NCBI GenBank assembly: GCA_003439945.1
Contig: QVRM01001067.1
Coordinates: forward strand, 1-64,000
DNA: 64,000 nucleotides
Reading direction: 5' to 3'
DNA from: Dermanyssus gallinae
Lineage: Eukaryota; Arthropoda; Arachnida; Mesostigmata; Dermanyssidae
The position numbers and the translations under genes were made by a program. This document shows positions 22,560 to 34,488 of this stretch, one piece after another (position 1 is the first letter of the stretch; each line of letters begins with the position of its first letter). The notes under the pieces were generated by a model that saw only the letters and a list, made by a program, of their open reading frames with translations, was not told the DNA's origin and did no database searches.

Positions 22560-24735
22560 AAGTCACAATGCAAATACTTTTCCACAGTATGTCACGAATC
22601 ATATTTGAATAATCGTAAAGTGAATAATGCAAAAAAACCGTTTTCCATCCAATGATAGTCGTCGATCAATTAATCCGCCCCGAGATGCAATGGAGAAATT
22701 CCGCTTTGTTTCCGAATGACGCATCTAAACAATTAAGCGAGGCTTATTCTGTGCATGCCAGAAACTTCATTTCGATGTCATCACCTTGACGTATATGCCT
22801 TGAGCATATTTTACAGTCGACAATTTGACTTCCACGCCTACAAAAAAATTGTGGCGTGCTAGATGCGCCCAAGTGGCCAAATATATCATTTTTGGGTGTT
22901 AGCCTATGACCTATTCCTTTTTATAATCGATCGTTGATCTGTTAGAGAATATTGGGCGAGTAAATTGACACACTTCAAGCGACAGGTGTACATTTAGGCA
23001 GCAAGCTGAGTTAAATGGCTACCTAACTGTGCAAACATGGTACTTCTAGATGGCGACCGAAAACAAATTATGTCAATAATAGTAATAATCTGTATTTATA
23101 CCCTGCACCTGCATTATCGTCTCGAATAGAGCAATTTATCAATCGCCAAGTAAAATTGACCGTTGAGCAAATGTAATTTTCTAGCGAAGAGTTAAGTGGC
23201 TAAAAGTTAAAACCTCAGTGCAACCCAAAAGTCAGTCTTTGCTACTTTGCTGTCGCACGAGATGTGTCATCAACAACCTCTATGCATATCCTAGAAAATT
23301 AGACTAAGATTCTAACTTGAGAGCAAGACGCTAGTCTGGGCGTAGACGGTTCCACTTCATAGGTAACTTTTGCAAGTTAGCCAACCATGTGCGTTATAAC
23401 GTCGTCGGCCCCACCTGCGTTCCCACCTGTGGCCTTAGAGGACGCATAATTCGACTCGGTCTTGAAACGTGCATCCTGCATATTTCACACACAGACCCCG
23501 CGCTGCAGGCTGCTGGGTTTAACCTATACTCACAAGTAAAGTCTGGTCAAAGCCGGGCCTCCTTGAAAATCGGTTGTCTCTTGGAGCTTCGCGCTCGCAC
23601 AATATGCTCGAAAGTTCCGATGCTCGTCCGTCGTGAGTTGACTGACTGAGCTACTAACTTCTGGGGCAACACATTCAATTAAACCTTTGTCATCGTGGGT
23701 TCAGAATCGAAATTACGCGCGTTTGTTTGTAGCAATTCAACATTGAGATCGTCCACTCCCTAGCTTTCTAAGCGATGCTCTTACACCATCAGCAATGCTG
23801 AAGAGTGGCAACGCGGAGTTGATCGCAAGGCTCGCAAACCGACAACGGCAGCTGCGTTAGACACTGCCATACCATCATTGGAGGGATGCGTTGCGGAATC
23901 ATCGTCAATGCTTTCGTGTCACCCCATGTGCGATGAAAACGTAGAAGACTGAGATACGAATTCCTCTCGCGTTCTCCAGTTCCTCCCGTTTATATGCCCA
24001 ATACCTCTGTTTTGCCCTGTTTGTCTCTCTGTCTCTCCCCTTTGTTCATGAGTGCGCTTGCAGCAGCCAGCATAGCAAGCACCGAGCGTCAACGATCGCA
24101 ACATCTTCAGATGCAACAAGCAACCGACCCCAGCTAAGAGTTCCCTTACTTCTACACATTTCTCTGTTTTTTGCCTCTATGGGCTCGCTGTGCCCCTTCT
24201 GTTCCCTGCCGTGAAGACGAACTGTTGTCGAGAACTCAAGCAACTTGGAGCGTTCACACGCAAACACTGAGGCCGGACCACACCGTCGTCGTGGAGTTTT
24301 GCATTCTTGAAACTAGTCAAGGTTTCTTGTAACAAACAAAGCCAAAGATAGGGTCGAGAAGGCCGCACACCAATCTCGATCATGTCCAGCTGGCTGCCCT
24401 TAAATCAACAATACAACAGCCGCAAGAACCACCACAGCACGCAAGCAACTCGTAGAAGGTAGATTGTTTATTGGGCATTCATCTTTAAAGACAGAAAATA
24501 GCTGCGAAAAGAACATCTCGTGAGTCGCGTTTACATCGGTAAAGACCGTAGTCGTTGCATTATGCTTAAAGTCGTCCGCTGATCACTAACTTAAAAACAC
24601 GTAAATATATATCATAGTGAACAATCGTCGGAAATGATTTTAACTAGCATTGCAAGACCAACTATTTATTATAAATTCATTATACACATATAGGGAGAAC
24701 GAGAGAAATATGGAGTCCAAATAATTAATACTTAG
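22560..24735. other. No gene seen
   Basis: More than 2 kb of AT-leaning single-copy DNA. Minor frames at 23389-23649 (plus) and 23919-24383 (minus) are under 90 residues and unrecognised. Confidence 0.5.
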
Positions 24736-24745
24736 TTCGTTTTGT

Positions 24746-24850
24746 AGCGGCAGTGGCTTAAACGGCTAACGCACCATTCGAAACGGGGCGTTGCCATGAC
24801 AACCATGATTAGCCAAACAATCGCAAGTTCGAGCCCCGGCAGTATTTGTT
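24746..24850 (+). other. tRNA-like (SINE head?) sequence
   Basis: GCGGCAGTGGCTTAAACGG (about 24749-24767) resembles a Pol III A box in a D-arm. About 60 bases on, GCAAGTTCGAGCCCC (about 24827-24841) resembles a B box in a T-arm. The T-stem does not pair well and the middle is too long for a normal tRNA, so a decayed tRNA-derived SINE or tRNA pseudogene is more likely than a working tRNA. Confidence 0.35.
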
Positions 24851-25184
24851 GGACGTGGTTGTCATTGCCCTGCTGCTACATACCTCTGCTGGAGAAAGCC
24901 TATAAACATCCAATAACGAAAATGCGATAACGATAGATGCATTTCGACGAAATCGTGTCACAGGCAACTAAGCTTATTACGAGCGTTTAAAACGTGATTG
25001 TCAGAGCGTTAAAAAAGTGTTCGCGAAACGAACGTTCAGACACAATGCGTTGACCAGCATCGCAGGAGCGTTTACTTCCCCTTCTCTAACGGGGCCTCTG
25101 CGTTCTGAAATGGCAAATGTGCGTTAACGCCTAGCACAAGCCCATTTCGCCTCCTACAGTGTAATTAAGATTCATTATAATCTT

Positions 25185-25250
25185 CTACTACTACTGCGAC
25201 TACTAATACTACTACTACGACTACCACTACTACTACTATTACTATCGCCA
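25185..25250. repeat. (ACT)n imperfect array
   Basis: Imperfect ACT/CTA trinucleotide repeat. Confidence 0.8.
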
Positions 25251-25567
25251 TGCTTCTGGTGATTATCAGGAGCTGCCAGGCGGTGTTTGGCTGCCCGAAG
25301 GACACATTAACCGGTCCATCCCCCCGCCTCGCCTATACGATTTGGTGTGCGTGGCCCACCCCCAACGACGACGTCACCTTCAATGTCCTCAGCAGCCCCC
25401 TATCGCTTCACCCCCCGCCTGTCCGCAGTGTTTCCGTCTCTCACTGTTTGCTAACTATATTGTTAGACACGTCACTAGGACCGGACCCTTGCGTACGGTC
25501 AACCGAACATTGGTTGGACTGCGTATGCTGCCGTTACAGCTGTCGGCACAGTCATCCACACTTTGTT

Positions 25568-25594
25568 TGTGAACGGGCGTACCGCCCGTTCACA
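25568..25594. repeat. Perfect 12-bp hairpin upstream of LINE A
   Basis: TGTGAACGGGCG and its exact reverse complement are separated by three bases. It lies about 40 bases before the first recognisable endonuclease-domain codons of the LINE relic. Confidence 0.85.
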
Positions 25595-25619
25595 TATGCA
25601 TGAATGTGGACAATGCTAA

Positions 25620-27640
25620 AAGAATGCTGAAAATCAAATCATAATAATCGCTGCGGATAAAACCCACGGTGCCAGTTAAGGCGCACGGATCGGAGAGAGG
25701 CGCTGGACATGGGCGGAGTTCAACCGAGTTCAGCTGCTACATATCGGCCAAATACAAGACGACAGAAGTTCACCGATTTAATTCCATGACGTTTTTCAAC
25801 GATGGCCTTTGACCAACGTTCGAAGGATTAGTCGTTGCATATCAATCTAGCATTCGGTAGCGAGGACACTGCTAATAAAGTAAGACACTGGCGGGTCTCA
25901 GATGAAGTCACACTGAGTGACCACCGATATACAAAGTACGAACGTGGAGGAAACCTTCCAGTCCACCGTGAGATAAACAGCCACCGAACAGCATGACGCG
26001 CCGACAAAGTTGGTCTCGAAAGACTCCGCACTGAAGTGAGCGGGAGCGACTAAAGGCTCCATAAAGAGAGAACAATGACTCTGTGGCAGAATTACTGCGA
26101 GAAGCATGTGAAGCAATGGCAAACCATAGGCGTCACCCGCCGCCCAAGTATTTATAGGCAAATTAAAATTAAAATTGCGGACCTTAGGAAGGCGTGCGGA
26201 TACACACGCAAGCTAAAAGAAGAAAGACGGTAATGGATGAATCACGGAAGAGGCTGCAAGTAACCAGCAAGGCTCTTAAGAAAGTCATCAAGAGCTGTAA
26301 AGTGCAGAAATGACGAAAACTCTGCGAGGAAGTAGAGAAAGGCAAATAGGGGAGACTCAATAAAATTGTCATGGATAAGATAAGAAAGCCACAACTAACG
26401 CTTCCTGGCAGCCTTGTGGAGAGTGCTGTGAGTCGTCTCTTGCCGAGGCATGCTGACTCCGCCTGTTCAGGAATAGAGGTGCCTAAGGAAGACGTCCCCT
26501 CAACGGAGGAGTGGGAAATGGCGGCCGTCCTCAAATGATCCCAGCTGACCCAAGCGCGTATCCCCCAATATGTGTATTTTGAAGACCTGGGACAAAGCAT
26601 TCGAAATGGTCTTTATGAGGTAAATATGAGGCTAACCACGAAACTGGAAAACAGAAAAGCATTATCGGACAAGCAATTTGGCTTCCGCAAAAGGCCTAGC
26701 TCTGAACGAGGTAAGCATAAAGATTAGCAGGTCCGCCCGATATCTAGGTATAAATTCAGACACGGCCCTCTCAAGTAACGTACACATTGACAAGGTGACC
26801 GCGAACCCAGAAAAGCTGTCAAATAGACTGACCAAGATCCTGCTGAGGACACGCGGAGCAGCTGAGGGCAAGAGAAAACATCTCGCTTCGGTAGCGGAGT
26901 CTACCGCCGTAATGTACGCCGCTTCAGATGGGGGCCTGAACGCCATAAAAGTGAATAAATGCAAGGAAATGCTCGTTAAAGCGCAAACTGCAAGTGCAAA
27001 ACAAGCAGAAAACTGACAGTACGAATCGCCAGAGCATATGGAACAGTAAAAATAACGGCCATTATCGCAATATCAAGGCTGATACCATGGCTCAAGATGA
27101 TCGAGGAATAAGGAGGAAACAGAACCGGTCCCTTCGAAAAACCTAGACTCTTAGGCAGACGCGTAGAGAATGGCACGATGAATGAATGGACTGGGGCATC
27201 ATCAGACGTTTCAGAAGCCTGGGCCCGTCAGGTCATCCCGATCTTGAAAAATGTTTCAGTAGAGAGCATGGAGCCGTCATCTACTATCTGGCACAGGTAT
27301 TGACGGGGCACGGGTGCTTCCAAACTTACCTGCATAGGATAGATAAGGTTCAGGACGCCAAGTGGGTCATGCGCGATGCAGGCGAGGAGGGCGACGTGGC
27401 CCACACAATCTTCGTCTGTCCTGCATTTGGAAACGCACGATAGCACTCAACCGATATGGCGTCTCCGAACATGACGGTAGCAAACTTCGTAACCGTCATG
27501 CTCGAGAATGAGCGTAAATGGGAACAGGGTATCAGACTGGTGGAGGACAAAATAAGAAGGAAAAAGAGCTGGAAAACAAAGAGCTGAAAGGACGAGCCGA
27601 CAATGAGATGGTTGGCTGAAGTCCAGTAGGGACCAAGGGA
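25620..27640 (+). mobile_element. R1-like LINE ORF2 relic (endonuclease + reverse transcriptase + 3' domain)
   Basis: The longest recognisable element. In order across all three frames: AP-endonuclease remnants IIIAADKTHGA (about 25640) and DEVTLSDHRY (25901-25930), the SDH motif typical of LINE endonucleases; a linker LLREACEAMANHRR (about 26092) and ALKKVIKSCK (26272-26301), then LCEEVEKGK and LNKIVMDKIRKPQLTLPGSL (about 26356-26415). An acidic block SGIEVPKEDVPSTEEWEMAA (26467-26526) and KALSDKQFGFRKRPSSERG (about 26659-26715) mark the reverse transcriptase fingers. The central palm is deleted, and the text resumes at SARYLGINSDTALSSNVHID (about 26737-26796). Thumb and C-terminal regions continue to LTGHGCFQTYLHRID (about 27300-27344), DVAHTIFVCPAFG with the His and Cys of the terminal zinc motif, and NFVTVMLENERKWEQGI (about 27484-27534). 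This order and motif set fit the R1/LOA group. It has many stops, frameshifts and an internal deletion, and is dead. Confidence 0.85.
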
Positions 27641-27659
27641 AAGGTCCTAAGAAAAAACG

Positions 27660-28360
27660 CCATTTTCAGCACATAAAAAAACTCCATTTTGCAGCAACGT
27701 AAAACAAAAATAGTTCTGATGAAAATTATTGTAGCATATATTCAATATTTAAAGAAATCAAGTTGTATTATACCGCCAACTAAACAAATACTTAGGCTAA
27801 TATCGTTTCCTCGCAATAGTATATTAGGGGCAATCTTTAATATGCATTTAAAAAACGAGGCATTTTTTAAATATATATACATATATATGGGTAACAGATT
27901 TGCGACAAGTACGTCGATTGATCAATGTAGAATTTACTTTGCAGAAGTACAACGAAGTACAGTAAAACGACGGCAGCTCTAATAAATAATGGTTGCTGAA
28001 CATATATTCAATGAAAACAGAACACCAAGAAGTATCAGCTACGGCAGCAGCAGCAGAAGCACCAACGACAACAGTTATATTCGGCGTCACCCGCTAAATC
28101 ATCATCATCGTCGTCGTCGTCGTCGTATGAACGTAGAGGGTACAGCTCTCGTCCTCTTTAACAAACGACCACGACGACGACATTACAGACAGAGCAGACC
28201 GATTATTGCATATGTTGTCCGTTCATTAACACCACCGCTGCATTACGATGACGGACGCCCAAGGACGAGACTAGCAAAGATGGCGGCACCCATCTCGTCC
28301 TCGTCGTCGGCGCCGGCACCGTCGTGGGGACTATGCAACATGCTACCTGAACTCCATACG
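27660..28360. other. No convincing gene; repeat-influenced ORF
   Basis: AT-rich DNA, then ATC/GTC trinucleotides near 28100-28125. A 152-residue ATG-initiated frame (27989-28447, plus) is low-complexity (Ser, His, Arg, Ala runs) and runs through the hairpin at 28364-28413. I do not call it a gene. Confidence 0.4.
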
Positions 28361-28363
28361 AAT

Positions 28364-28413
28364 CGCCCGGTTGTTAGCGCTGCTGCGGCGACTGCAGCGC
28401 TAACAACCGGGCG
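28364..28413. repeat. Perfect 20-bp GC-rich hairpin
   Basis: CGCCCGGTTGTTAGCGCTGC (28364-28383) is exactly complementary to 28394-28413 with a ten-base loop (28384-28393). A stem this long and perfect is unlikely by chance. It may be a miniature inverted-repeat element, a snap-back duplication or a structured RNA; the stem is shorter than a typical animal pre-miRNA. Confidence 0.9.
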
Positions 28414-28539
28414 GCTACTATTGCTGCAGCTATTACCTGTCGGCTAACCCTTGTATGGCTCATGTATGGACGCGCGTACATAAGTGCGCACGTGTCTCTC
28501 GATCTCGATTTCGTGGACTCCTGCTACGAGTGGGTGCTA

Positions 28540-28665
28540 ACTGATGATGATAATGATGACTATCGTGCATCAGGCTCATAGAGACGAGAGCGGCGCCGGC
28601 AACCTCGACGACAACGACGACGAAAGCGAAATAAATAACGGTGCCGGAAACACCAACGACAACAA
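28540..28665. repeat. ATG and GAC/AAC trinucleotide arrays
   Basis: Imperfect ATG repeats, then GAC/AAC repeats leading into the duplicated block. Confidence 0.75.
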
Positions 28666-28666
28666 C

Positions 28667-29005
28667 AACTTCCACGACAATAACAATAACAATTTATTCT
28701 ACGACAACAATAAAAATATAAATAACAATACAAACCACGACAACAATAACAATATAATCAACTAAAACATTAACAATGACCGCTGAGACTGGTCAGCAAC
28801 CAGGAGCAACGGCGAGGACAACAACATCAACTTCCACGACAATAACAATATATTCTACGACAACAATAACAATATAAATAACAATACAAACCACGACAAC
28901 AACACTAACAATATATTCTACGACAACAATAATAATATAATCAACTAAAACATTAACAATGACCGCTGACACTGGTCAGTAACCAGGAGCAACGGTGAGA
29001 ACAAC
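28667..29005. repeat. Tandem duplication of an AAC-rich unit with a unique core
   Basis: Two direct copies (28667-28828 and 28829 to about 29005). Each begins AACTTCCACGACAATAACAA and contains ATCAACTAAAACATTAACAA, then a unique core ACCGCTGA.ACTGGTCAG.A and CCAGGAGCAACGG. The second copy has an extra internal block repeating TATTCTACGACAACAAT. The unique core shows this is a minisatellite-scale duplication rather than simple AAC slippage. Confidence 0.85.
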
Positions 29006-29120
29006 AACAGCAACAGCACGATAAGAATTACGCCAACAACACCTGCATTCACTCTATGCAGGTGCAGCGGAGCAAACGGTAGCAGACTCCGGTAGGTATT
29101 CTCGGCACATATGCCCGATT

Positions 29121-29123
<3 letters not shown>

Positions 29124-29190
<67 letters not shown>
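29124..29190. repeat. (TA)n followed by poly-T
   Basis: TA array (29124-29172) running directly into about 18 T residues. Read on the minus strand this is poly-A then TA, a possible retroposon tail, though no body was recognised next to it. Confidence 0.9.
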
Positions 29191-29199
29191 GCATTTGTT

Positions 29200-29823
29200 T
29201 CTGCCTTAGGTTCACTTTTCCCGCGTACGTAAGCACGGGAACAACGAAACAACTTCGTGTCTTTTATTCGGTCAGGAAATGCCTGCAATTTACTGCGCAT
29301 GTATCATGACGACTTAAATATGTGGTAACGTGGTTAATGCAGTTGAATGGTTCGTCTAGAAATCGTTCTCAGAGCTCTATAGCGCATTCCTTCCCAATTA
29401 ACTTCACTCATCAAGCAGATCAAGTAGTTTGATCAACTAATTCGATTTTTGGTCGACTTGCTCTGTACTGGTACTAAAAAGACAATATGATTTGCGAATC
29501 ATACTGCAAATACAATTAATAAAGCGATATAGTATATAAATCGATAACTGCTAGAAGCACGGCTTGTTTAAGTCTAGTATGTTAAGTCGTATCTAACATC
29601 GTAGTATGTGCTTTCGACAACGGGCCGATGTTACTCGTCGCCTGCGTTTTGGCCATCAGCAAGTGTTTTCAAAGAAATCGATTTGTGTCAATGTGTGATA
29701 AAACAGAACTTCCTATATATGCAAATAAATGTTCAATCGCAAAGAAAATCGCAACTATCCGACGTTGTTTCTAAAATGTTGTCACATTGAAGAACTGGAT
29801 GCGTACTATAACTATAATCAGCC

Positions 29824-29825
<2 letters not shown>
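29200..29825. other. No gene seen
   Basis: AT-rich single-copy DNA without recognised motifs. Confidence 0.5.

Positions 29826-29826
<1 letters not shown>

Positions 29827-29899
<73 letters not shown>
29827..29899. repeat. (TA)n then (TG)n
   Basis: About 60 bases of TA followed by a short TG run. Confidence 0.95.
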
Positions 29900-30345
29900 A
29901 CAGAGTCTTCCAGATTTCGTACTACAAACTTCGGGGTCTACTACAACTCGGCGAAAAAAATATATTTTTTCCACTGGAACAAGGGGGGAGGAAATGTCTT
30001 CTAAAATTCATAATTGAGCGTGAATGCCAAACTGTAATAATTGCAAAGAATTTAATTTCTTAAGATTTATCCTCAACACAATATTCGTTTTGTTACTTTG
30101 AGCTAATGTAGAATGTAAATCAGCAGATGCAAAATTTTCATCCAAACGCAGGTATGATTGGTTTGTCGATACGATGACTGGGGCTTTCGCAATCGTAGAT
30201 TTTGTTCATATACGTCATGATACAAAGCTTGCCACAAATACTTTTTTCATTCACTCAAAGAAAGACATTTCCGCCTCTTGTTCCATTGAAAAAAAAATAT
30301 TTTTTCGCTGAGTTGTACTAGGCCCCAAGGTCAGTTAAACGAATT
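29900..30345. other. No gene seen; AAATATTTTTTC-type inverted motif
   Basis: AT-rich DNA. AAAAAAATATATTTTTT near 29955-29970 and AAAAAAAATATTTTTTC near 30289-30306 lie in similar contexts (CCACTGGAACAAG on the plus strand, CTTGTTCCATTG before the second), suggesting a diverged inverted repeat of about 60 bases. Confidence 0.4.
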
Positions 30346-30346
30346 T

Positions 30347-30362
30347 TCGGAGACCCTATATA

Positions 30363-30430
<68 letters not shown>

Positions 30431-30434
30431 CTTC
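30347..30434. repeat. (TA)n inside a 16-bp inverted repeat
   Basis: TCGGAGACCCTATATA on the left and TATATAGGGTCTTCGA on the right are complementary in 15 of 16 positions and enclose about 60 bases of TA. The whole segment is palindromic. Confidence 0.85.
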
Positions 30435-30439
30435 GACTA

Positions 30440-30984
<545 letters not shown>

Positions 30985-30999
30985 TCATCAATGCGCATC

Positions 31000-31442
31000 A
31001 TAAATACCATCTTTCGCTGCTTCATTTGAAAGACTCCTCGTGTGTACATTCGCCTCTATAAATATTTTGTTCTTTCTAAACTTACATATTGCTCTCCTGT
31101 CTGGGAGCCTTATCTGTCTAAATACAGAAAGATAGTGAAAGACGCCCAAGACACGCCCCTAAGACGCCTGGGGATCAGGTGCTCTCAAAGCGTGTTAGGT
31201 GGCGTTGTTCCCAGTGTTGACTCACTTTTCATGCAAAGCAACGTACTGCTCTACGTCAATTACGCAAATGTGAATTGCTAGGACAATTTTTTGATGTACG
31301 CTCCAATTACCTAAGGAGTCGGAAATTAACCATTCCAAGAGCCGTGTCCCGCGGTGAGTTCGTGAGCGGATTGTTTGCTTGGCGGATGGCCAAATGGGCG
31401 CTTGCAAACTCGAATAGCACTCGCCTATATGGCGATTAGTTT
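31000..31442 (+). mobile_element. LINE reverse transcriptase C-terminal fragment (family C)
   Basis: One frame reads IINTIFRCFI, a stop, then YIRLYKYFVLSKLTYCSPVW, WEPYLSKYRKIVKDAQ and TPLRRLGIRC (about 31000-31190). This is the thumb region common to jockey/CR1/L2-type LINEs, where the family pattern is 'R.F..YVRP.LEY.SPVW.P'. A frameshift near 31190-31230 leads to LRQLRKCELLGQFFDVRSNY and LANSNSTRLYGD (about 31235-31438), a plausible ORF2 C-terminus. The fragment is 5'-truncated and inactive. It differs from families A and B. Downstream DNA to 32250 shows patchy open frames but nothing I recognise. Confidence 0.75.
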
Positions 31443-31444
31443 TT

Positions 31445-32315
31445 TTTTTAGTTATTTCAGAAGTACGCATATTAACAACAATACATATATGACCAAAACT
31501 GTACACCCTTTATGAGACAATAAAGGTAATGTTATGTTAGTAATATTAATATTGCACTGGATCCATAAGCAGAAATATCGGCCAGAAAAGCTCTAGAAAA
31601 AATTAAGCTTCTTTATTCTCTATTTCATTTTTACGGGCAACCTTCAAACTACCAAGAGACCGCGCCATGTTTCAGCGGCAGAAGATCCTCTTAACAGAGG
31701 TTAGCTCAAAGCTCTGCCCTCGCCTCAGGTCGGCACCATGCTGGATCCGAGTTCCTACTACATTCTCCGGTGTGTGAACCATTATTTTGCAAATTATGTA
31801 GAAATGCCATAGCTTTTAATGACCTACACCTACTTAGTCGTCTCAAACGCCTTGGTTGGCTCGCCCCGGCACGCAAGACTCAACCGCGCGATTTTAGCAG
31901 CTCTCAGAAGGGCTGGTGTACCATCTACGGCTAAACCAAGAGGCTTGGCATCTACCGGCTACCGACAAAGCTTGGCCGGGTAACTACACCATCATGGGAA
32001 ATGCTTAGCCTCGAACGTGACACTCTCATGCACAGTGAGCAAATCCTTGCTTCACAGCTCAGCCGAGCTAGGATAGGTAGCAGGTGGATGCGGGAACCGT
32101 GAAAAGGAGTAAATATTCTTAACTGGCTCGGAAATACATTGTCGCAAATATCGCAATGGAGACCTCTGGGGACCCATCAGTAAAATAACTTGCTTGTTTC
32201 AAATATTTGGCTAAACGCATTCAAGAGATCATAGGGACACAGTTTTTAAAGCAGATGCTGGTTTGACTGTCTGGGCTGTAGATATAACGCAGCTTCCATT
32301 GTGCGCGCTACGCGT
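31445..32315. other. Unrecognised, partly open DNA
   Basis: One plus-strand frame at about 31785-31935 reads FNDLHLLSRLKRLGWLAP, and another at about 31970-32100 reads LERDTLMHSEQILASQLSRA. These could be part of another decayed transposable element; I cannot assign a family. Confidence 0.3.
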
Positions 32316-32319
32316 TCAC

Positions 32320-32463
<144 letters not shown>

Positions 32464-32469
32464 TTGACG

Positions 32470-33565
32470 AAGGTGGTCGCACTCAGCTCTCAAAACTTAT
32501 GTTTTTTTAGGTGAAAGAGACAATTGTGTTTAGCAAAAATTGCCAAACTAGTAAACTAAAACGTCGCAAACATTTTCGTGCTAGTTAGATACATTTTAAT
32601 AAGCGTGCACTCATTAATGGCGCGCATTAATGAGTTAACGTGCACAAGGTAAATTCAACCAAATTGGTTCGGAAATACTCTTCGAGTGCCCCGAGGACCC
32701 TGATGCGTTAAGGGTTCGGAGGGTGCTATTCCCGGTGCTCACGTACAGAGAACCGCTCTAAGTACACTAGCAGTTTACGTGTCCCAAACGGAACAGACCA
32801 CTAAATGTGTGGTATTTGCTTCGCCTATCGCGTTCTATCTCTTTCTTTCTTTATCCTTCCCGCGCATTTTATTTTTCTACCCCAGACCGGCTAATGCCGA
32901 TTTTAATCAGGTTTGAAGTAAAACTAGTTAATAAATGATTCATTAATTATCTAACTGCACTCAAAATACTATTTTACATTACATTCCGGCAACTCGGTAG
33001 CTTCGACGACCCATATTTTTAGCCGCTTCAAAAACGGGCCGCTACTTTTTCAAAACGTCATCTTTCTACATACTAAGACACTGCTTGCTGTTATAGTAGA
33101 CCACCGCTGCAAACAGAGAGTACCCAACACGCTTGTCAGTAGGACATCATGCACTAGACAAGAAACCTGCATAGGGAAGGCAATAGAAAATCCATGTTTT
33201 TTTCTTCCTGTTGTATGTGTGCGCTTGCTATTGTTATCGTTTCTCCTGCTGCTGCTGTGTTGTTCGACATGGTCCAACGTTTTGTGAATAGTTGCCGCCC
33301 GCGTCAATGGTCACGCCCCCGCGCGGTCAACGGCACACTCGTCTACAACAGGCGTCAAAAAGGCAAGGTCACATGCTCTCACAAACCACACAAGTAAAAA
33401 TGACGAACTCCGAAGTCTATTGACACACTCGCGCAATGCCTTGGTGACCGCAGTACTGACAGTTCGACTTTACACAGTGTATGTAGACCGCGATTGCATA
33501 TAAATGCTATGGATAAAAGTCAATAATAAATCTGCGAATAATAACAATATCCATTGGTACGCAAG
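32470..33565. other. No gene seen; 11-bp inverted repeat at 32609-32635
   Basis: Single-copy DNA. ACTCATTAATG (32609-32619) is the reverse complement of 32625-32635, with an outer GTGCAC pair further enlarging the palindrome. Confidence 0.5.
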
Positions 33566-33567
33566 AA

Positions 33568-33601
33568 CAACAACAACAGCCACAGCAACAGCAACTGCAG
33601 C

Positions 33602-33647
<46 letters not shown>

Positions 33648-33712
33648 GCAACAACAACAACAACAGCAACAGCAGCAACAACAACAACAAAAATAGCGAC
33701 AACAACAACAAA
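33568..33712. repeat. (AAC)n array with AGC interruptions
   Basis: About 140 bases of CAA/AAC repeats, read as Thr, Gln or Asn on one strand and Leu or Val on the other. Confidence 0.95.
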
Positions 33713-33719
33713 TGACTAA

Positions 33720-34325
33720 TTCTGTCTACTATGATTATTACTCGTAGTAGTTTGGCCACAGTTACAATTACCACCACTAGAACTGACATTACGGCGGCCT
33801 ATCGTTTGCCATCGTTGCTATACGCCTGCTGCTGCTGCCCGAATGAGCCCCCTGCAATTCGATTAGGTGCTGCATGGAAATGAGAACACTTTTCCAGAGA
33901 GCAAGGCGAGCCAGGCAAGCGAAGCGACACCAAGACCGAGCAGATAGAGAAGCGACGCTGGTTAGTCGGTTACTGCGCTCCGACCGAAACGATTGAGGCC
34001 ACTGCTGCTGGTTGCTGACCAACCGTCGCTCGACTGCAGCCTGCCTGCATCTTGCCTGCCTGCATCGATCGCCGGCCAAGTGCGCAATGGCAATGGCCGA
34101 CTCCGAGTACGCCGACGGTAACCGCGCGGCGCATACTCTAGCCGTAAAAGATTCACATGCGCCGCCCGCACCGCTGGCGCCATGGTCAGTGCCAGCAGCA
34201 GCTCTACGGGGCGATAACCTGCCACGATAGAAGTCTCTAACCTCATCACCTTTGCCACGCCTTTGCCACCGCAGCCACTAAAGCGAGTCTGTAAGACATC
34301 GTTAGGCGTCTGATGGCCATTACAT
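33720..34325. other. GC-rich stretch, possible first exon near 34087-34118
   Basis: Plus-strand ATG at 34087 (context GCGCAATGG) opens [12 protein letters not shown], with nearly all G/C third positions, up to a possible donor G|GTAACC at about 34118-34123. The frame continues in less biased sequence to 34230. A competing minus-strand frame spans 33962-34320. The evidence is thin. Confidence 0.15.
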
Positions 34326-34327
34326 GG

Positions 34328-34329
<2 letters not shown>

Positions 34330-34374
<45 letters not shown>

Positions 34375-34377
34375 GAT

Positions 34378-34446
<69 letters not shown>

Positions 34447-34488
34447 TATATATGTATATATATATATATTATATATATGTGTGTGTGT
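34330..34488. repeat. Composite (TA)n array, then (TG)n
   Basis: Several TA blocks interrupted by GATAGA, TACATA and CTATA, followed by a TG-rich run to about 34502. Confidence 0.95.

Noticed and set aside
29054..29300. Ile/Tyr-repeat ORFs with Lys runs
   Set aside because: They are TA array plus poly-T read in frame and not protein-coding.
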